This document shows, in pieces, positions 38,815-48,164 of a stretch of DNA of 64,000 nt. Made by a program: the position numbers and the translations under genes. This DNA comes from Acinetobacter pullicarnis (lineage in GTDB: Bacteria; Pseudomonadota; Gammaproteobacteria; Pseudomonadales; Moraxellaceae), in assembly GCF_006352475.1 (NCBI RefSeq), contig NZ_VCMZ01000001.1, positions 496,001-560,000 on the forward strand, in the 5' to 3' direction. Numbering within the stretch: the first letter of the stretch is position 1; every line of letters begins with the position of its first letter. The notes under the pieces were generated by a model. That model saw nothing but the letters and a program-made list of their open reading frames with translations, was not told the origin of the DNA and ran no database searches.

Positions 38815-39158
38815 TGTATTTCTCCATATTATTCATAATGCTATTTAAAAGTAAGTGTATGGATTTGCATAAAATAAAATTGGCTGAACCACGCTACATT
38901 ATCTGGCTGCGTAACATTAATACAGTGGATAAATGTTAACTCAAATGCAAGTTTTAAGGCTGTTTTTTGAACATAAAAGTCATGATCAAATCGGTTATAG
39001 CGCAGTTAAATATGACTGAATCACATTGCCATTTGCTCAGTCTTAGACTGATGTCCTAAATTAAAATAAGGTAGAACATAAATGCTGAACTCAAATCTAA
39101 TCCAAACTAGTTCATAACTCAAATCGATTTAAAAATTGAAGTTAATCACTTTTCTCAA
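38815..39158. other. katA upstream region
   Basis: About 340 bp between the katA start and the end of the TetR gene. Probably the katA promoter region. No clear OxyR-type site or other motif could be identified by eye. Confidence 0.4.
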
Positions 39159-39821
39159 TCATGTTGAAGGCATTGAGGGGGACGAGACTGCGTGCGGTAT
39201 AAATGCATCTATGGCTATAGCGATATCGGCTTGTAATTGTGACCACTGTGAAAATTGTGCTTCGCATAGAAGGCTTTGTGAAATAAAGCTATAACTGATG
39301 CGATGAATATTTAACGCCAATGCGGCAAAGTCTAAATTGAGTGGCGAATGGTTGGCATTGGCATACAAACTCAGCGTGGTGTGCCAAGTATCCACCATCA
39401 ACGCATAATGCTTTTGATAGGCTTCTGGGCTTGAAACTTGGCGCTCTAATAAAAATAGTTTGGCCCAAATCACCTGTTGGCTTTTGATCTGTTCAAGCTG
39501 AGATTGTAACAGTTGCTGGACATACGATTTGAGCGGAAGATGGCCATGATTGATCAGTAAGGGCGCTTGCTGTTGTAGGAGTCGCGCATTGTATTTTATG
39601 AATTGATGGATGGTCAGGGCGATCAAGTCTTCTTTTTGGCTAAAGTATTCATAAAAAGTACCTAAACCGACACCCGCAATATCGGTAATCTCACGAATGG
39701 TCATTTCTACTGCAGATTTTTCTTGTAAAAGCCGAACAAAACTTTCAATCAGCGCGTCTTGTGTCATACGCGATCTTGACTGAAGTGGCTTACGTCGTAC
39801 TTTGATGGGTGAAATAGTCAT
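39159..39821 (-). CDS. TetR family regulator
   Basis: About 220 residues from the ATG at 39821 (MTISPIKVRRKPLQSRSR). The N-terminal HTH is TQDALIESFVRLLQEKSAVEMTIREITDIAGVGLGTFYEYFSQKEDL, the usual TetR pattern. The C-terminal ligand domain has no recognised family. Divergent from the AidB-like gene with a palindromic operator between them, so it most likely represses that gene and itself. Confidence 0.87.
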   Translation of the reverse strand: MTISPIKVRRKPLQSRSRMTQDALIESFVRLLQEKSAVEMTIREITDIAGVGLGTFYEYFSQKEDLIALTIHQFIKYNARLLQQQAPLLINHGHLPLKSYVQQLLQSQLEQIKSQQVIWAKLFLLERQVSSPEAYQKHYALMVDTWHTTLSLYANANHSPLNLDFAALALNIHRISYSFISQSLLCEAQFSQWSQLQADIAIAIDAFIPHAVSSPSMPST

Positions 39822-39857
39822 GGCTAGAACCCGAACATAAACAGACAAAAATTAACC

Positions 39858-39871
39858 TATACTGATCGGTA
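39858..39871. promoter_or_regulatory. probable TetR operator
   Basis: ATACTGATCGGTAT is a 14-bp palindrome with one mismatch pair, located between the divergent TetR and AidB-like start codons. Typical position and form for an autoregulated TetR site. Confidence 0.6.
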
Positions 39872-39901
39872 TTCAATAAAATAACAAGTGAGGGAATTGA
39901 T

Positions 39902-41554
39902 ATGCAGGTATGGCAAACACATGATATTTCAAATCAATTTGACGAACTGAGCGGATATAACCTGTTTGCGAGCGACCAAGTGCTGCAAGAAATTTTGCAG
40001 CGTTATGGTAGTCAATCCACACCGATATTCGCTGAGTTGGGGCAAGTGGTCGGTTCTGATATTTATTATCAATATGCCGATTTGGCCAATCGTCACACAC
40101 CGATATTACACAATTTTGATGCGCGTGGTCGCCGCATTGATGTGCTCGAATTTCATCCTGCATGGCATCACTGGATGGCACTAAACCGCAGTTACGGTGT
40201 ACATGCACATCCCTTTTTAGCGGAAACCCGGCAGCAACATTGGCTCGACTGGGCAGCGCGATTCTTTATCAGTGGCCAAGTTGAAAGCGGAAACTTGTGT
40301 CCCAATGCCATGACTTTAGGCAGTATTTCCTTGATTCAGCGCGAATCTGCACTGTGGGAGCAGTTGGGCGAAAAATTATTATCAACAGAATACGACCCAC
40401 GTGACCTTCCCATCGCTCAGAAAAAATCGATTTGGATCGGAATGGGCATGACAGAAAAGCAGGGCGGTTCCGATGTGCGTGCCAATCAAACTTTTGCACG
40501 ACCTGTTGCAGCCGCAGGGCGTGGTCAGGCCTATTTGCTGACAGGGCATAAATGGTTTTTCTCCGCACCGATGTCGGATGCACATTTGGTGGTGGCACAA
40601 ACCGAACATGATGGTTTGGCTTGTTTTTATGTGCCGCGCTGGTTAGAGGATGGCAGTAAAAATCAAATTCATATTCAACGTTTAAAAGCCAAGGTCGGCA
40701 ACCAGAGCAATTCCAGTTCTGAGGTCGAATTCAAAGATGCGTGGGGCATCATGATGGGCGAGGCTGGCCGAGGGATTCCCACCATTATTGAAATGGCCAA
40801 CTACACCCGTTTGACTTGTTCAGTCGGATCAAGCGCCATGCTGCGTCAGGCGTTGGTGCAGTGCATTGCCTATACCCGACAACGTCAGGCTTTTGGTAAA
40901 ACACTGGCTGAACAACCGTTAATGCAAGCAGTGTTGGTTGATTTGGCTTTGGAAACAGAAGCTGCCATGCAATTGAGTTTTTATTTGGCGCATTGCTATG
41001 ATCGTGAGGATGCTCTGGCTTTGGCATGGCGACGGATCATGACTCCAGCAGCCAAGTTTTGGATCTGTAAACGTGCGGTGGAACTCAGCGGGGAGGCGAT
41101 GGAAGTCTTTGGTGGCAATGGCTATGTCGATACCGGCATCATGGCGCGGATTTTTAAAGAAGCCCCAGTCAATACCATTTGGGAAGGCTCTGGCAATGTC
41201 ATGTGTCTCGATGTATTGCGCGCGGTACAACGTGATCCCGAATTGATCAGCGTGCTGTTTAACTCTCTGGCTGAAGTGACCCAACATGATCAAATTCTGC
41301 AAGACGAACTGAATGATTTATCAAGTTTATTTACTCGCCTAGACCCAACCGAAATGCAGTTTATGGCGCGGGGTTTAGTCAGTCGTTTGGTGATTTTAGT
41401 TCAAGCAGTTTTACTACAACAGCATGCGCCAGACTTTGTTGCATCGGCATTTATTCAGTCGCGTTATAGCGGTTTTAATGGCTGGGTCGTCGGCATGATG
41501 AGCAGCGTCGATATTGATGTTGAACAGATCTTAAATCGCGCCTTTGCGGTTTGA
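39902..41554 (+). CDS. AidB-like acyl-CoA dehydrogenase
   Basis: 550 residues, close to E. coli AidB (541) and longer than normal acyl-CoA dehydrogenases (about 385). FAD-binding features: GMGMTEKQGGSDVRANQT, GHKWFFSAPMSDAHLVVAQ, RQRQAFGKTLAEQPLMQAVL and ELSGEAMEVFGGNGYVDTGIMARIFKEAPVNTIWEGSGNVMCLD, the last being strongly AidB-like. AidB proteins bind DNA in the alkylation response, but many relatives may be catabolic. Controlled by the adjacent TetR rather than an Ada system, so the role is open. GAGGG precedes the start. Confidence 0.85.
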   Translation: MQVWQTHDISNQFDELSGYNLFASDQVLQEILQRYGSQSTPIFAELGQVVGSDIYYQYADLANRHTPILHNFDARGRRIDVLEFHPAWHHWMALNRSYGVHAHPFLAETRQQHWLDWAARFFISGQVESGNLCPNAMTLGSISLIQRESALWEQLGEKLLSTEYDPRDLPIAQKKSIWIGMGMTEKQGGSDVRANQTFARPVAAAGRGQAYLLTGHKWFFSAPMSDAHLVVAQTEHDGLACFYVPRWLEDGSKNQIHIQRLKAKVGNQSNSSSEVEFKDAWGIMMGEAGRGIPTIIEMANYTRLTCSVGSSAMLRQALVQCIAYTRQRQAFGKTLAEQPLMQAVLVDLALETEAAMQLSFYLAHCYDREDALALAWRRIMTPAAKFWICKRAVELSGEAMEVFGGNGYVDTGIMARIFKEAPVNTIWEGSGNVMCLDVLRAVQRDPELISVLFNSLAEVTQHDQILQDELNDLSSLFTRLDPTEMQFMARGLVSRLVILVQAVLLQQHAPDFVASAFIQSRYSGFNGWVVGMMSSVDIDVEQILNRAFAV

Positions 41555-41728
41555 TGCTAGACCATGAGGTTTGTTACTTTAAAAAAGCGGGTCTAGATAC
41601 GGCGCAAGAGCAGAGACTTGGCGTCGTTTGATCCAGCCACTTGCAATTTAGTTTAAACGGCATACAATCTTGCATTGCAGCAACTGTTCGGCTGCTGCAA
41701 TAACCGCTAAGAATAGATAGGTGAAACG

Positions 41729-41932
41729 ATGGCCAAAGCCAAGAAAAAACCAGCATTGGTTTTAAACAATTTCGTTGCCAAACACATGCACGAAGTCAAT
41801 CAAAGTCAGGTATTTGTAGACCGCAAGAAAGATTTAAAACGTGGTTATGAAAAACATAAAAAAGGGCGATATTCTCAGGAAGATCGCCCTTTTTCTTTGT
41901 CTACTTTTATGCTTTCAACAGTCTATGCTTAA
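41729..41932 (+). CDS. small basic protein, candidate divergent ArfA ribosome-rescue factor
   Basis: 67 residues, strongly basic. Spacing resembles E. coli ArfA: N-x6-H-[DE], then V-[DE]-[KR]-x-K-x5-Y (VDRKKDLKRGY here, VEKNKKGKGSY in ArfA), then more basic residues. An intrinsic terminator hairpin (41859-41894) lies inside the frame, so most transcripts would end near codon 55 without a stop codon. The last residues (FSLSTFMLSTVYA) are hydrophobic. E. coli arfA has the same layout: nonstop mRNA, an active product of about 55 residues, and a destabilising hydrophobic tail. ArfA recruits RF2 to stalled ribosomes when tmRNA fails. Function is inferred; it could also be an unrelated small conserved protein. 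Confidence 0.6.
   Translation: MAKAKKKPALVLNNFVAKHMHEVNQSQVFVDRKKDLKRGYEKHKKGRYSQEDRPFSLSTFMLSTVYA
41859..41897. terminator. intrinsic terminator inside the small basic ORF
   Basis: AAAAAGGGCGAT (41859-41870) and ATCGCCCTTTTT (41883-41894) are exact inverted copies around a 12-nt loop. A and T runs on both sides make it bidirectional. On the plus strand it precedes the TAA at 41930. On the minus strand it could also end ptsP, about 160 nt past that stop. Confidence 0.88.
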
Positions 41933-42053
41933 ACATTAATTTTTCGAACTAAACAACCAATCACGCTTAAAACAAGCAAACATCTAATCAATATTAAACA
42001 ACGCATATTGAAAAACGAGCAATAAGTAAGCAATATTAAATAAAAACAATAGG

Positions 42054-44348
42054 TTAAACAGTTAGCATTCTTGAAGATTTCACCATATCTGCCAATCCGT
42101 GGGTTTTAAAATGATATTCCATCCAACTTTGCACCGTGAGTGGGTTATTCATTTTTACGACTTTTTCTAATAAGGCTTGCGCATCCGTCATTGAGATATG
42201 ACAAATTGCTTTACGCACCCGCAGAATATTACTTGAACTCATGGACAGGGTATTAAAGCCCATTGCCATTAGCAAAATCGCAGATAGGGGATCACCGGCC
42301 ATTTCACCACAAATACTAATTGGCTTATTGTACTTATGACATTCTTTCACTAGGCGTTGTAGGGTACGCAACACCGAAGGGTGGAAGTGTGAATAAACAC
42401 TAGAAACCCGTGGATTATTACGATCGACCGCCAATAAATATTGAATTAAGTCATTGGAACCGACTGAGAAAAAGTCGACCAATTCGGAAAACTCTTCAAT
42501 TTGCAGCAGTACACTAGGTACTTCAACCATAATCCCAATTTTAGGTTTGGTGATCTTAACTTCTTCTTCTTCCTGCACTGCAATCCAGTCGCGCTCTAAA
42601 AGATACAGCGCTTCTTCGACTTCACTCACGCTAGTAACCATCGGCAATAAAATATGCAGGTTATTCAAGCCAATACTGGCTTTGAGCATGGCACGAATTT
42701 GTGAAGAGAAAATCTCAGGATGATCGAGGGTAAAGCGAATACCACGCCAACCGAGAGCAGAGTTTTCTTCTTCGATGGCAAAATAGGGCAGGTCTTTGTC
42801 TGCACCAATGTCTAGGGTACGCATGACCACGGGTTTATTGGCAAAATGGCTGAGCTGTTGGCGATAAATCGCACGCTGTTCTTCTTCGCCTGGGAAACGC
42901 TCGCGCAACATAAATGGAATTTCTGAACGATAGAGCCCAACGCCTTTAGCACCACGTTGTACACCGCGAACCACATCAATCATCAGACCAGTATTGACGT
43001 AGAGTTTCACAGCAACGCCATCTGGGGTAATCGCATCTTTGGTTTCGTATTGCTTTAAGTCTTTGGCAATTTGTTCTTCTTCTTTTTGAATTTCTTTATA
43101 ACGTTGACGCAAACGACGTGGTGGATTGACAAAAACGCGGCCCTGATAGGCATCTACAATGAGCTCAACATCATCTAAGCTATTGATTGGAAGTTCAGTC
43201 ACGCCAACCACGGTCGGAATGCCGAGCGCACGCGCAACAATGACCATATGCGAATTGGCTGCACCTTCAGAGGTGACAATGGCCGCAATTTTGCCTACAG
43301 GCAGCTCAACCAATGCCGCTGTACTAATTTCCTCACCAATCAGAATACTGTCAGAACTGAGTTCTTTATGACTTGAATCAGACTCTTGTAATGCTGCTAA
43401 AATGCGTCGTCCAAGATCTTTTAAATCTGAAACCCGTTCACGTAAATAGTCATCTTCCATTTGCGCAAATAGTGCGATATGTCGATCAATGACACGCTTC
43501 ACTGAACCTTGTGCCCAGTTACCATCGCGAATATGTTCTTTAATTTCTGCAGGAAGCGCATTTTCATCGAGCATTCTCAGGAACACACTAAATAAAGCAC
43601 GTTCCTCAGACATCAATGAATCGAGCATTTTCTCATCAAGCGATTGAATTTCTTTACGAACAGCTTCGATGGCTTGATCAAGTAAATCGAGTTCTTCACT
43701 AATATCATCGACTTCACGATCTGGCACAGCGGCCAAATCGGCAAGCGGATACAGAATGATGGCACGTCCGAGTGCAATCCCGCCTGCACCCGAAGCACCT
43801 TGAAAGGTTTTATAACTTGCAGCATTGTTAGGTTTACGGAAAACATCAATATTTCCAACCGCATGGGCATGTGCAATCACCCCAGACAATTGCGCGCAAA
43901 GCGTTACTAAAAACGATTCAGCAGCCTCACTAAAGAATTGGGTCTTTTTATTTTGCACCACCATGACACCCATCACCTTGCGGCGATACATGACAGGTAC
44001 GCCCAGAAATGAGTTGTAAATCTCCTCACCTGTTTCTGGGAAGTAAGCAAAGCGTTCATGCTTGGTTGCATCATCGAGATTGACGATTTCTTCACGTTGC
44101 CCAACCAAGCCAACTAAACCCTCACCAAGTTGCAAGGAAACATTGCCTACAGATTCAGGATTCAATCCATTGGTCGCCATGAGTAAATAACGTTGATTAC
44201 GTTCATCTAATAAATAGATGGAACAGACATCAACTTGCATGGCTTCAGAGACTTGAGTCACCATGATTTCTAAGGATTCATGCAAACTGACAGACGTATT
44301 GATTTCTTGAACAATTCGTCTCAGGGTATCCAGTTGCATGTTTGACAT
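42054..44348 (-). CDS. ptsP: phosphoenolpyruvate-protein phosphotransferase PtsP (EI-Ntr)
   Basis: First enzyme of the nitrogen-related phosphotransferase system; transfers phosphate from PEP to NPr. 764 residues: N-terminal GAF domain (about 1-160, with ICSIYLLDERNQRYLLMATNGL), then the EI domains. The phospho-histidine region is EGAANSHMVIVARALGIP. The PEP-binding TIM barrel has MRTLDIGADKDLPYF, ENSALGWRGIRF, VGSNDLIQYLLAVDR and the cysteine motif SICGEMAGDP. AAGGAG lies 9 nt before the ATG. It follows rppH, as in many gammaproteobacteria. Confidence 0.95.
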   Translation of the reverse strand: MSNMQLDTLRRIVQEINTSVSLHESLEIMVTQVSEAMQVDVCSIYLLDERNQRYLLMATNGLNPESVGNVSLQLGEGLVGLVGQREEIVNLDDATKHERFAYFPETGEEIYNSFLGVPVMYRRKVMGVMVVQNKKTQFFSEAAESFLVTLCAQLSGVIAHAHAVGNIDVFRKPNNAASYKTFQGASGAGGIALGRAIILYPLADLAAVPDREVDDISEELDLLDQAIEAVRKEIQSLDEKMLDSLMSEERALFSVFLRMLDENALPAEIKEHIRDGNWAQGSVKRVIDRHIALFAQMEDDYLRERVSDLKDLGRRILAALQESDSSHKELSSDSILIGEEISTAALVELPVGKIAAIVTSEGAANSHMVIVARALGIPTVVGVTELPINSLDDVELIVDAYQGRVFVNPPRRLRQRYKEIQKEEEQIAKDLKQYETKDAITPDGVAVKLYVNTGLMIDVVRGVQRGAKGVGLYRSEIPFMLRERFPGEEEQRAIYRQQLSHFANKPVVMRTLDIGADKDLPYFAIEEENSALGWRGIRFTLDHPEIFSSQIRAMLKASIGLNNLHILLPMVTSVSEVEEALYLLERDWIAVQEEEEVKITKPKIGIMVEVPSVLLQIEEFSELVDFFSVGSNDLIQYLLAVDRNNPRVSSVYSHFHPSVLRTLQRLVKECHKYNKPISICGEMAGDPLSAILLMAMGFNTLSMSSSNILRVRKAICHISMTDAQALLEKVVKMNNPLTVQSWMEYHFKTHGLADMVKSSRMLTV

Positions 44349-44427
44349 TTAAGCCAACTCCTTAAAATTCTAATATCTGAAGATAAAATATAGTTATAAC
44401 AGTAGTCTTATAAAAAAACATGTGCCA

Positions 44428-44922
44428 TCACAATGAATTTCCTCTGGTTTGCAAAGGCAATTGCATACACAGTTCCACCATCGCTTTACGGTAAACATCA
44501 CGCTTAAAATTCACGACTTGTCCAAGAGGATACCAATAACTTACCCATTGCCATTGATCAAACTCTGGCGGATCAGACGAGTTGAGCTGAATAAATTGTG
44601 TTGAAGCAGTCAGTTTTAATAAAAACCATTTCTGCTTTTGTCCGATACATATTGGGTCTGAATCAGACCGAATGTACCGATGTGGCAAACGATAATGCAA
44701 CCAACCTTCAGTTTGCGCAATTATTTGAACATGCTCTGGCAATAATCCGACTTCTTCATGAAGTTCCCGAAACAATGCTTGTTCGGGAGATTCTCCTACA
44801 TGAATACCACCTTGAGGAAATTGCCATGCATTATGGCCAATGCGTTTTGCCCATAGAACTTGTCCATCATCATTTGCCAAAATGATCCCGACATTCGGTC
44901 GGAAACCTTCTGAATCGATCAT
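44428..44922 (-). CDS. rppH: RNA pyrophosphohydrolase
   Basis: Nudix hydrolase that removes pyrophosphate from the 5' end of mRNA and thereby primes decay by RNase E. 164 residues. Nudix box [17 protein letters not shown] followed by HEEVGL. The start [18 protein letters not shown] and the segment [18 protein letters not shown] are specific to RppH. The C-terminus [23 protein letters not shown] also matches. Upstream of ptsP on the same strand, 79 nt apart, so likely an operon. Confidence 0.96.
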   Translation of the reverse strand: MIDSEGFRPNVGIILANDDGQVLWAKRIGHNAWQFPQGGIHVGESPEQALFRELHEEVGLLPEHVQIIAQTEGWLHYRLPHRYIRSDSDPICIGQKQKWFLLKLTASTQFIQLNSSDPPEFDQWQWVSYWYPLGQVVNFKRDVYRKAMVELCMQLPLQTRGNSL

Positions 44923-45106
44923 TTGGCTACCTAAAATCTATTAAAATTGTTGACCTTGGCTTCGGGGACGTAGGCTTGCATTGTCCATCTCGAAATATTC
45001 AAAGTAATAATGTTTTAAAATTGCTATGATCTTAACGAATTTCTATCGACTAGCGGTGATAGATTTACATTTTTTTTCTTAAATTTCAGTTTGAACGGAT
45101 ATTTTC

Positions 45107-45757
45107 ATGAAATTGGCGTTGTTTGATCTCGACCACACCCTACTAAATACAGATTCTGACCATTCTTGGGGTGAATTTTTGGTCAATGAAGGTTTAGTTG
45201 ATCCGATTCGACATCGTCAAATGAACAATCAATTTTACGAAGATTATAAAGCTGGGCAGCTTGACCCGATTGCGTATAACGAATTTGTATTTGAGTTTTT
45301 AACTCAACACGATTTAGCCGAACTTCAGCAGTTACATCAACAATTTATGCAAAAAGTTATTCGTGCACAAATGCGACCACAAGGTTTTGCGGCAATTGAA
45401 AAACATCGTGCAGCAGGCCATGCCTTAGTGGGTATTACCGCAACCTCTGACTTTATTACTGCACCGATTTTCCATGAATTTGGTATTACTGAGGTGATTG
45501 CGACCACGGCTGAGTTACACGCAGATGGCTATACCGGTAAAGTGGCTGGCATACCTTGTTATCAACAAGGCAAACTTGAACGTTTGGCGCAATGGTTAAA
45601 TGGACGTCAAGTGACTGAGTCATGGGCTTATTCCGATTCTATTAATGACCGTTTTTTACTTGAATATGCTGATCATGCCATTGTGGTATCACCTGATGAT
45701 CGCTTAGCTGCTTTGGCTGAGGAACGTCAGTGGGTCATCCAAGATTGGTCGCTCTAA
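45107..45757 (+). CDS. HAD-IB family phosphatase (SerB-like)
   Basis: 216 residues. Motif I LFDLDHTLLNTDSDHSW at the N-terminus, motif II GITATSDFIT near residue 112, lysine in GKLERLAQW, and motif IV AYSDSINDRFLLEYADHAIVV. HAD subfamily IB proteins of this kind act on phosphoserine, histidinol-phosphate or similar; the substrate is unknown. Monocistronic, followed by a terminator. Confidence 0.88.
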   Translation: MKLALFDLDHTLLNTDSDHSWGEFLVNEGLVDPIRHRQMNNQFYEDYKAGQLDPIAYNEFVFEFLTQHDLAELQQLHQQFMQKVIRAQMRPQGFAAIEKHRAAGHALVGITATSDFITAPIFHEFGITEVIATTAELHADGYTGKVAGIPCYQQGKLERLAQWLNGRQVTESWAYSDSINDRFLLEYADHAIVVSPDDRLAALAEERQWVIQDWSL

Positions 45758-45803
45758 AGCCATAAGAAAGTTTACATGCTTGGCTCACACCGTTATGAAT
45801 TAC

Positions 45804-45830
45804 AAACAGCGTTTATACGCTGTTTTTTTT
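45804..45830 (+). terminator. intrinsic terminator of the HAD-IB gene
   Basis: AACAGCG and CGCTGTT around TTTATA, followed by an eight-T run. About 45 nt downstream of the stop codon. Confidence 0.88.
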
Positions 45831-46050
45831 ATTGAAATAGTATGCTCAAGACCGTTATTAAAATAATTCTAAAAAGTTGAGTGTGTTGCTGCTTAGGGCT
45901 TAGTAATAACCATTGTAATTTGATCTATTCTATTGCCAGAGCGCACTCAATTTTTTATTCAAAGTAAAACTCAATATGCTTGGCTAGGGTGTTGCGCAGG
46001 GATGCTGTACCACGGCTTGGGTCGTTGAATAATAAAAGAATAGGAATAAT

Positions 46051-46563
46051 ATGAGTCAAAACAATAGTGTACCAGTGTTTCCTCATCACGGTAGCCATGT
46101 TGATCGTCGAGGCATGAGCATTTCTGACAATCGTAAACGTGCGCTTTTTATCGGTCCTAAATTTACAACGTATTATTATGGGAAATTTTCTAAAATCGAC
46201 CAAAATAATGCAGCTTCTGGATTTAATTTCGGTGCTTTCTTTTTTTGTTTTCTCTGGTTTTTTTATCGCAAAATGTATGTCTATGGATGCCTTGTGATTT
46301 TACTGATGTTGTGCGTTGGCACCATCAGTGAATACTTGGAATTTCAGATTTTTTTATTCTCATTGCCTATCGCGATTGCTCTAGGAATGTATGCCAATCC
46401 TGTTTATAAGGCCTTTGTTGAGCAGAAGATTAGAAAAATTGAAAGCTTGGCAACAAATAACTTGGAACATGAACTGATAAAACGGGGACGAACCAGTATC
46501 GTGGCTGCATGTGGCATATTCGTCGTTATGGTTCTGTTGCTTAGTTTTATATTTCTTGCCTAG
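46051..46563 (+). CDS. DUF2628 membrane protein
   Basis: 170 residues. Typical DUF2628 pattern: KFTTYYYGKFSKID, then FNFGAFFFCFLWFFYRKMY, and two or three further hydrophobic segments (GCLVILLMLCVGTISEYLEF, FLFSLPIAIALGMYANPVY). A final helix lies at the C-terminus (IVAACGIFVVMVLLLSFIFLA). Inner-membrane protein, function unknown. AATAGGAAT precedes the start. Confidence 0.8.
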   Translation: MSQNNSVPVFPHHGSHVDRRGMSISDNRKRALFIGPKFTTYYYGKFSKIDQNNAASGFNFGAFFFCFLWFFYRKMYVYGCLVILLMLCVGTISEYLEFQIFLFSLPIAIALGMYANPVYKAFVEQKIRKIESLATNNLEHELIKRGRTSIVAACGIFVVMVLLLSFIFLA

Positions 46564-46640
46564 TTACGCAACTTAATTTTATTTTTCATATGAAGGTGCT
46601 ATGTTCTTGTTTAGTGAAAACAAATAGACGGAGAAATAAA

Positions 46641-46886
46641 ATGAGTGACGTTAGACCTAGAATGACAAATCTATTTGAACAGTTGGGTTTAGATTCAGCT
46701 GAAGCTGCGATTGTACAGTTTATTGACTCACATCAATTGTCTGCTGATACGCTCATTGCGGATGCTCATTTTTGGACAGATGCGCAGCGGCAGTTTCTGC
46801 AAGAAAAAATAAGTTCAGATGGCGAGTGGGCAATTGTCGTCGATCAACTCAATGAAGCTTTACATGAAGACTCCGTTAAGTCTTAA
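46641..46886 (+). CDS. DUF2789 family protein
   Basis: 81 residues from the ATG at 46641, which has GGAG 7 nt upstream; the longer frame adds 17 unrelated residues. The sequence MTNLFEQLGLDSAEAAIVQFI near the start and AHFWTDAQRQFLQEKISSDGEWA match the small DUF2789 family. Cytosolic, function unknown. 78 nt after the DUF2628 gene, perhaps one operon. Confidence 0.82.
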   Translation: MSDVRPRMTNLFEQLGLDSAEAAIVQFIDSHQLSADTLIADAHFWTDAQRQFLQEKISSDGEWAIVVDQLNEALHEDSVKS

Positions 46887-46949
46887 CGGATTTAACTCTG
46901 AAAATAGGAATTAGACCGAATCGAGCAATGGTCGAGTACCTATTTAATA

Positions 46950-46981
46950 AAGCACCAAATTGATTTGGTGCTTTATTTTTT
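46950..46981 (+). terminator. intrinsic terminator of the DUF2789 gene
   Basis: AAAGCACCAAAT and ATTTGGTGCTTT around a 2-nt loop (about 4 nt unpaired in practice), followed by ATTTTTT. It lies between this gene and the convergent LysR gene. Confidence 0.85.
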
Positions 46982-47036
46982 GCAGAGCGAATAAACAGAA
47001 CTTTAATCATCCGTTATCTTTTAATTAAAGCGCTTT

Positions 47037-47894
47037 CTATTTCATCATTTGAATGAGTTCTTGCGCTGCACGAGATTGTGTTCGTCCAGGATGCCAAACC
47101 ATGCCGAGATGGCGGTTCATCTGAATTGGAATGTGAAGTTGTTGCAAATCTTGGTTGAGCAAAGTCTTTGGCAATACAGACCAACCGAGGCCAATTGAGA
47201 CCAACATTCGAATCGACTCGAGTGGATTATTACTCATACTGACTTTGGGCTTTAAGCCTCTTTTCTCAAATTCAGCCAGTGTGATTTGACTGGTATAGGT
47301 TTGTACCGCAGGCAATAAACTGGGGTAGGCGATAAGGTCTTCTAAGCGTAAATCTTTTTTTTGTGCCAGAGGATGGAAAGGGGCGACCACAAATACCAGA
47401 GGATCCTCCCAAATCGTGACATAGCTAAGACGCTGGTCTAATACTGGGGGCAAGGTTAAAAAGGCAAGTTCTAAATCACTGGAGAGGACTTGTTCATGTG
47501 CTTGTTCTGAGTCAACAAAATGCACATCAAGCACCACATCAGCATATTGTTGTACATAGTTTTTTAAATGTTTGGGGAGGTGGTGTAGCCCAATATGATG
47601 ACTGGTCCCAATTTTTAATTTTCCACTGACTTGATTTTGCTCATGGCTGAGGGTGTAGTGAATATCACTTAAGTCATTGAGCCAACTTCTAACTTTGGGT
47701 AGCAGTGAATGGGCCGCATGGGTTGCTTGTATACCGCGCCCAGCAGACTCAAATAGCTTAACTCCAAAATACTCCTCTAAGGTATGGATGCGTTTGGTGA
47801 CTGCAGGTTGAGTAATGAACAGCAGTTCCGCAGCCATTGAGATTGAGCCCGTTTCCATAACTTTGGTAAATGCTTCAAAGGCAGCAAGGTTCAT
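47037..47894 (-). CDS. LysR family regulator
   Basis: About 285 residues from the ATG at 47894 (MNLAAFEAFTKVMETGSISM), with GGA upstream; a start five codons earlier is possible. HTH: AAELLFITQPAVTKRIHTLEEYFGVKLFESAGRG. The effector domain ends SIGLGWSVLPKTLL. It is near leuCD-leuB, though not directly divergent, because a DUF2061 gene lies between. The leu operon is a candidate target by position only. Confidence 0.85.
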   Translation of the reverse strand: MNLAAFEAFTKVMETGSISMAAELLFITQPAVTKRIHTLEEYFGVKLFESAGRGIQATHAAHSLLPKVRSWLNDLSDIHYTLSHEQNQVSGKLKIGTSHHIGLHHLPKHLKNYVQQYADVVLDVHFVDSEQAHEQVLSSDLELAFLTLPPVLDQRLSYVTIWEDPLVFVVAPFHPLAQKKDLRLEDLIAYPSLLPAVQTYTSQITLAEFEKRGLKPKVSMSNNPLESIRMLVSIGLGWSVLPKTLLNQDLQQLHIPIQMNRHLGMVWHPGRTQSRAAQELIQMMK

Positions 47895-47990
47895 GACGAT
47901 TCCATTCATAACAAATTCTTATACGAATTCTATTATTTAGCAAAAATTAAATTAAGCAAATGAAATATACGAAAAGCCATTGGGCCTGCC

Positions 47991-48017
47991 TTGGCACAAC
48001 TACTTTTGTTGTGCCAA
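47991..48017. repeat. 10-bp-arm perfect inverted repeat
   Basis: TTGGCACAAC and GTTGTGCCAA around a 7-nt loop, without a T tract on either strand. It lies between the DUF2061 stop and the LysR start (both minus strand). Could be an operator or a transcript hairpin. Confidence 0.45.
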
Positions 48018-48164
48018 GAGAGGGGATTGCTGAGCTCGCCAAGTGATGCGAGCCACGTCTGTTATTATTTTTGCATGTCTTTCTGCCTGACCTATTGTTT
48101 AGGGGTTTTAAGCTGGCGTATTTGAGTTGTCGTTTTAAACTTAGATTGAGCACAGTACAGGTGT

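Noticed and set aside
41859..41897. Hairpin read only as the ptsP terminator
   Set aside because: It is about 160 nt beyond ptsP and lies within the small ORF. It may serve ptsP too, but that alone does not explain its in-frame position, so the ArfA-like reading is kept.
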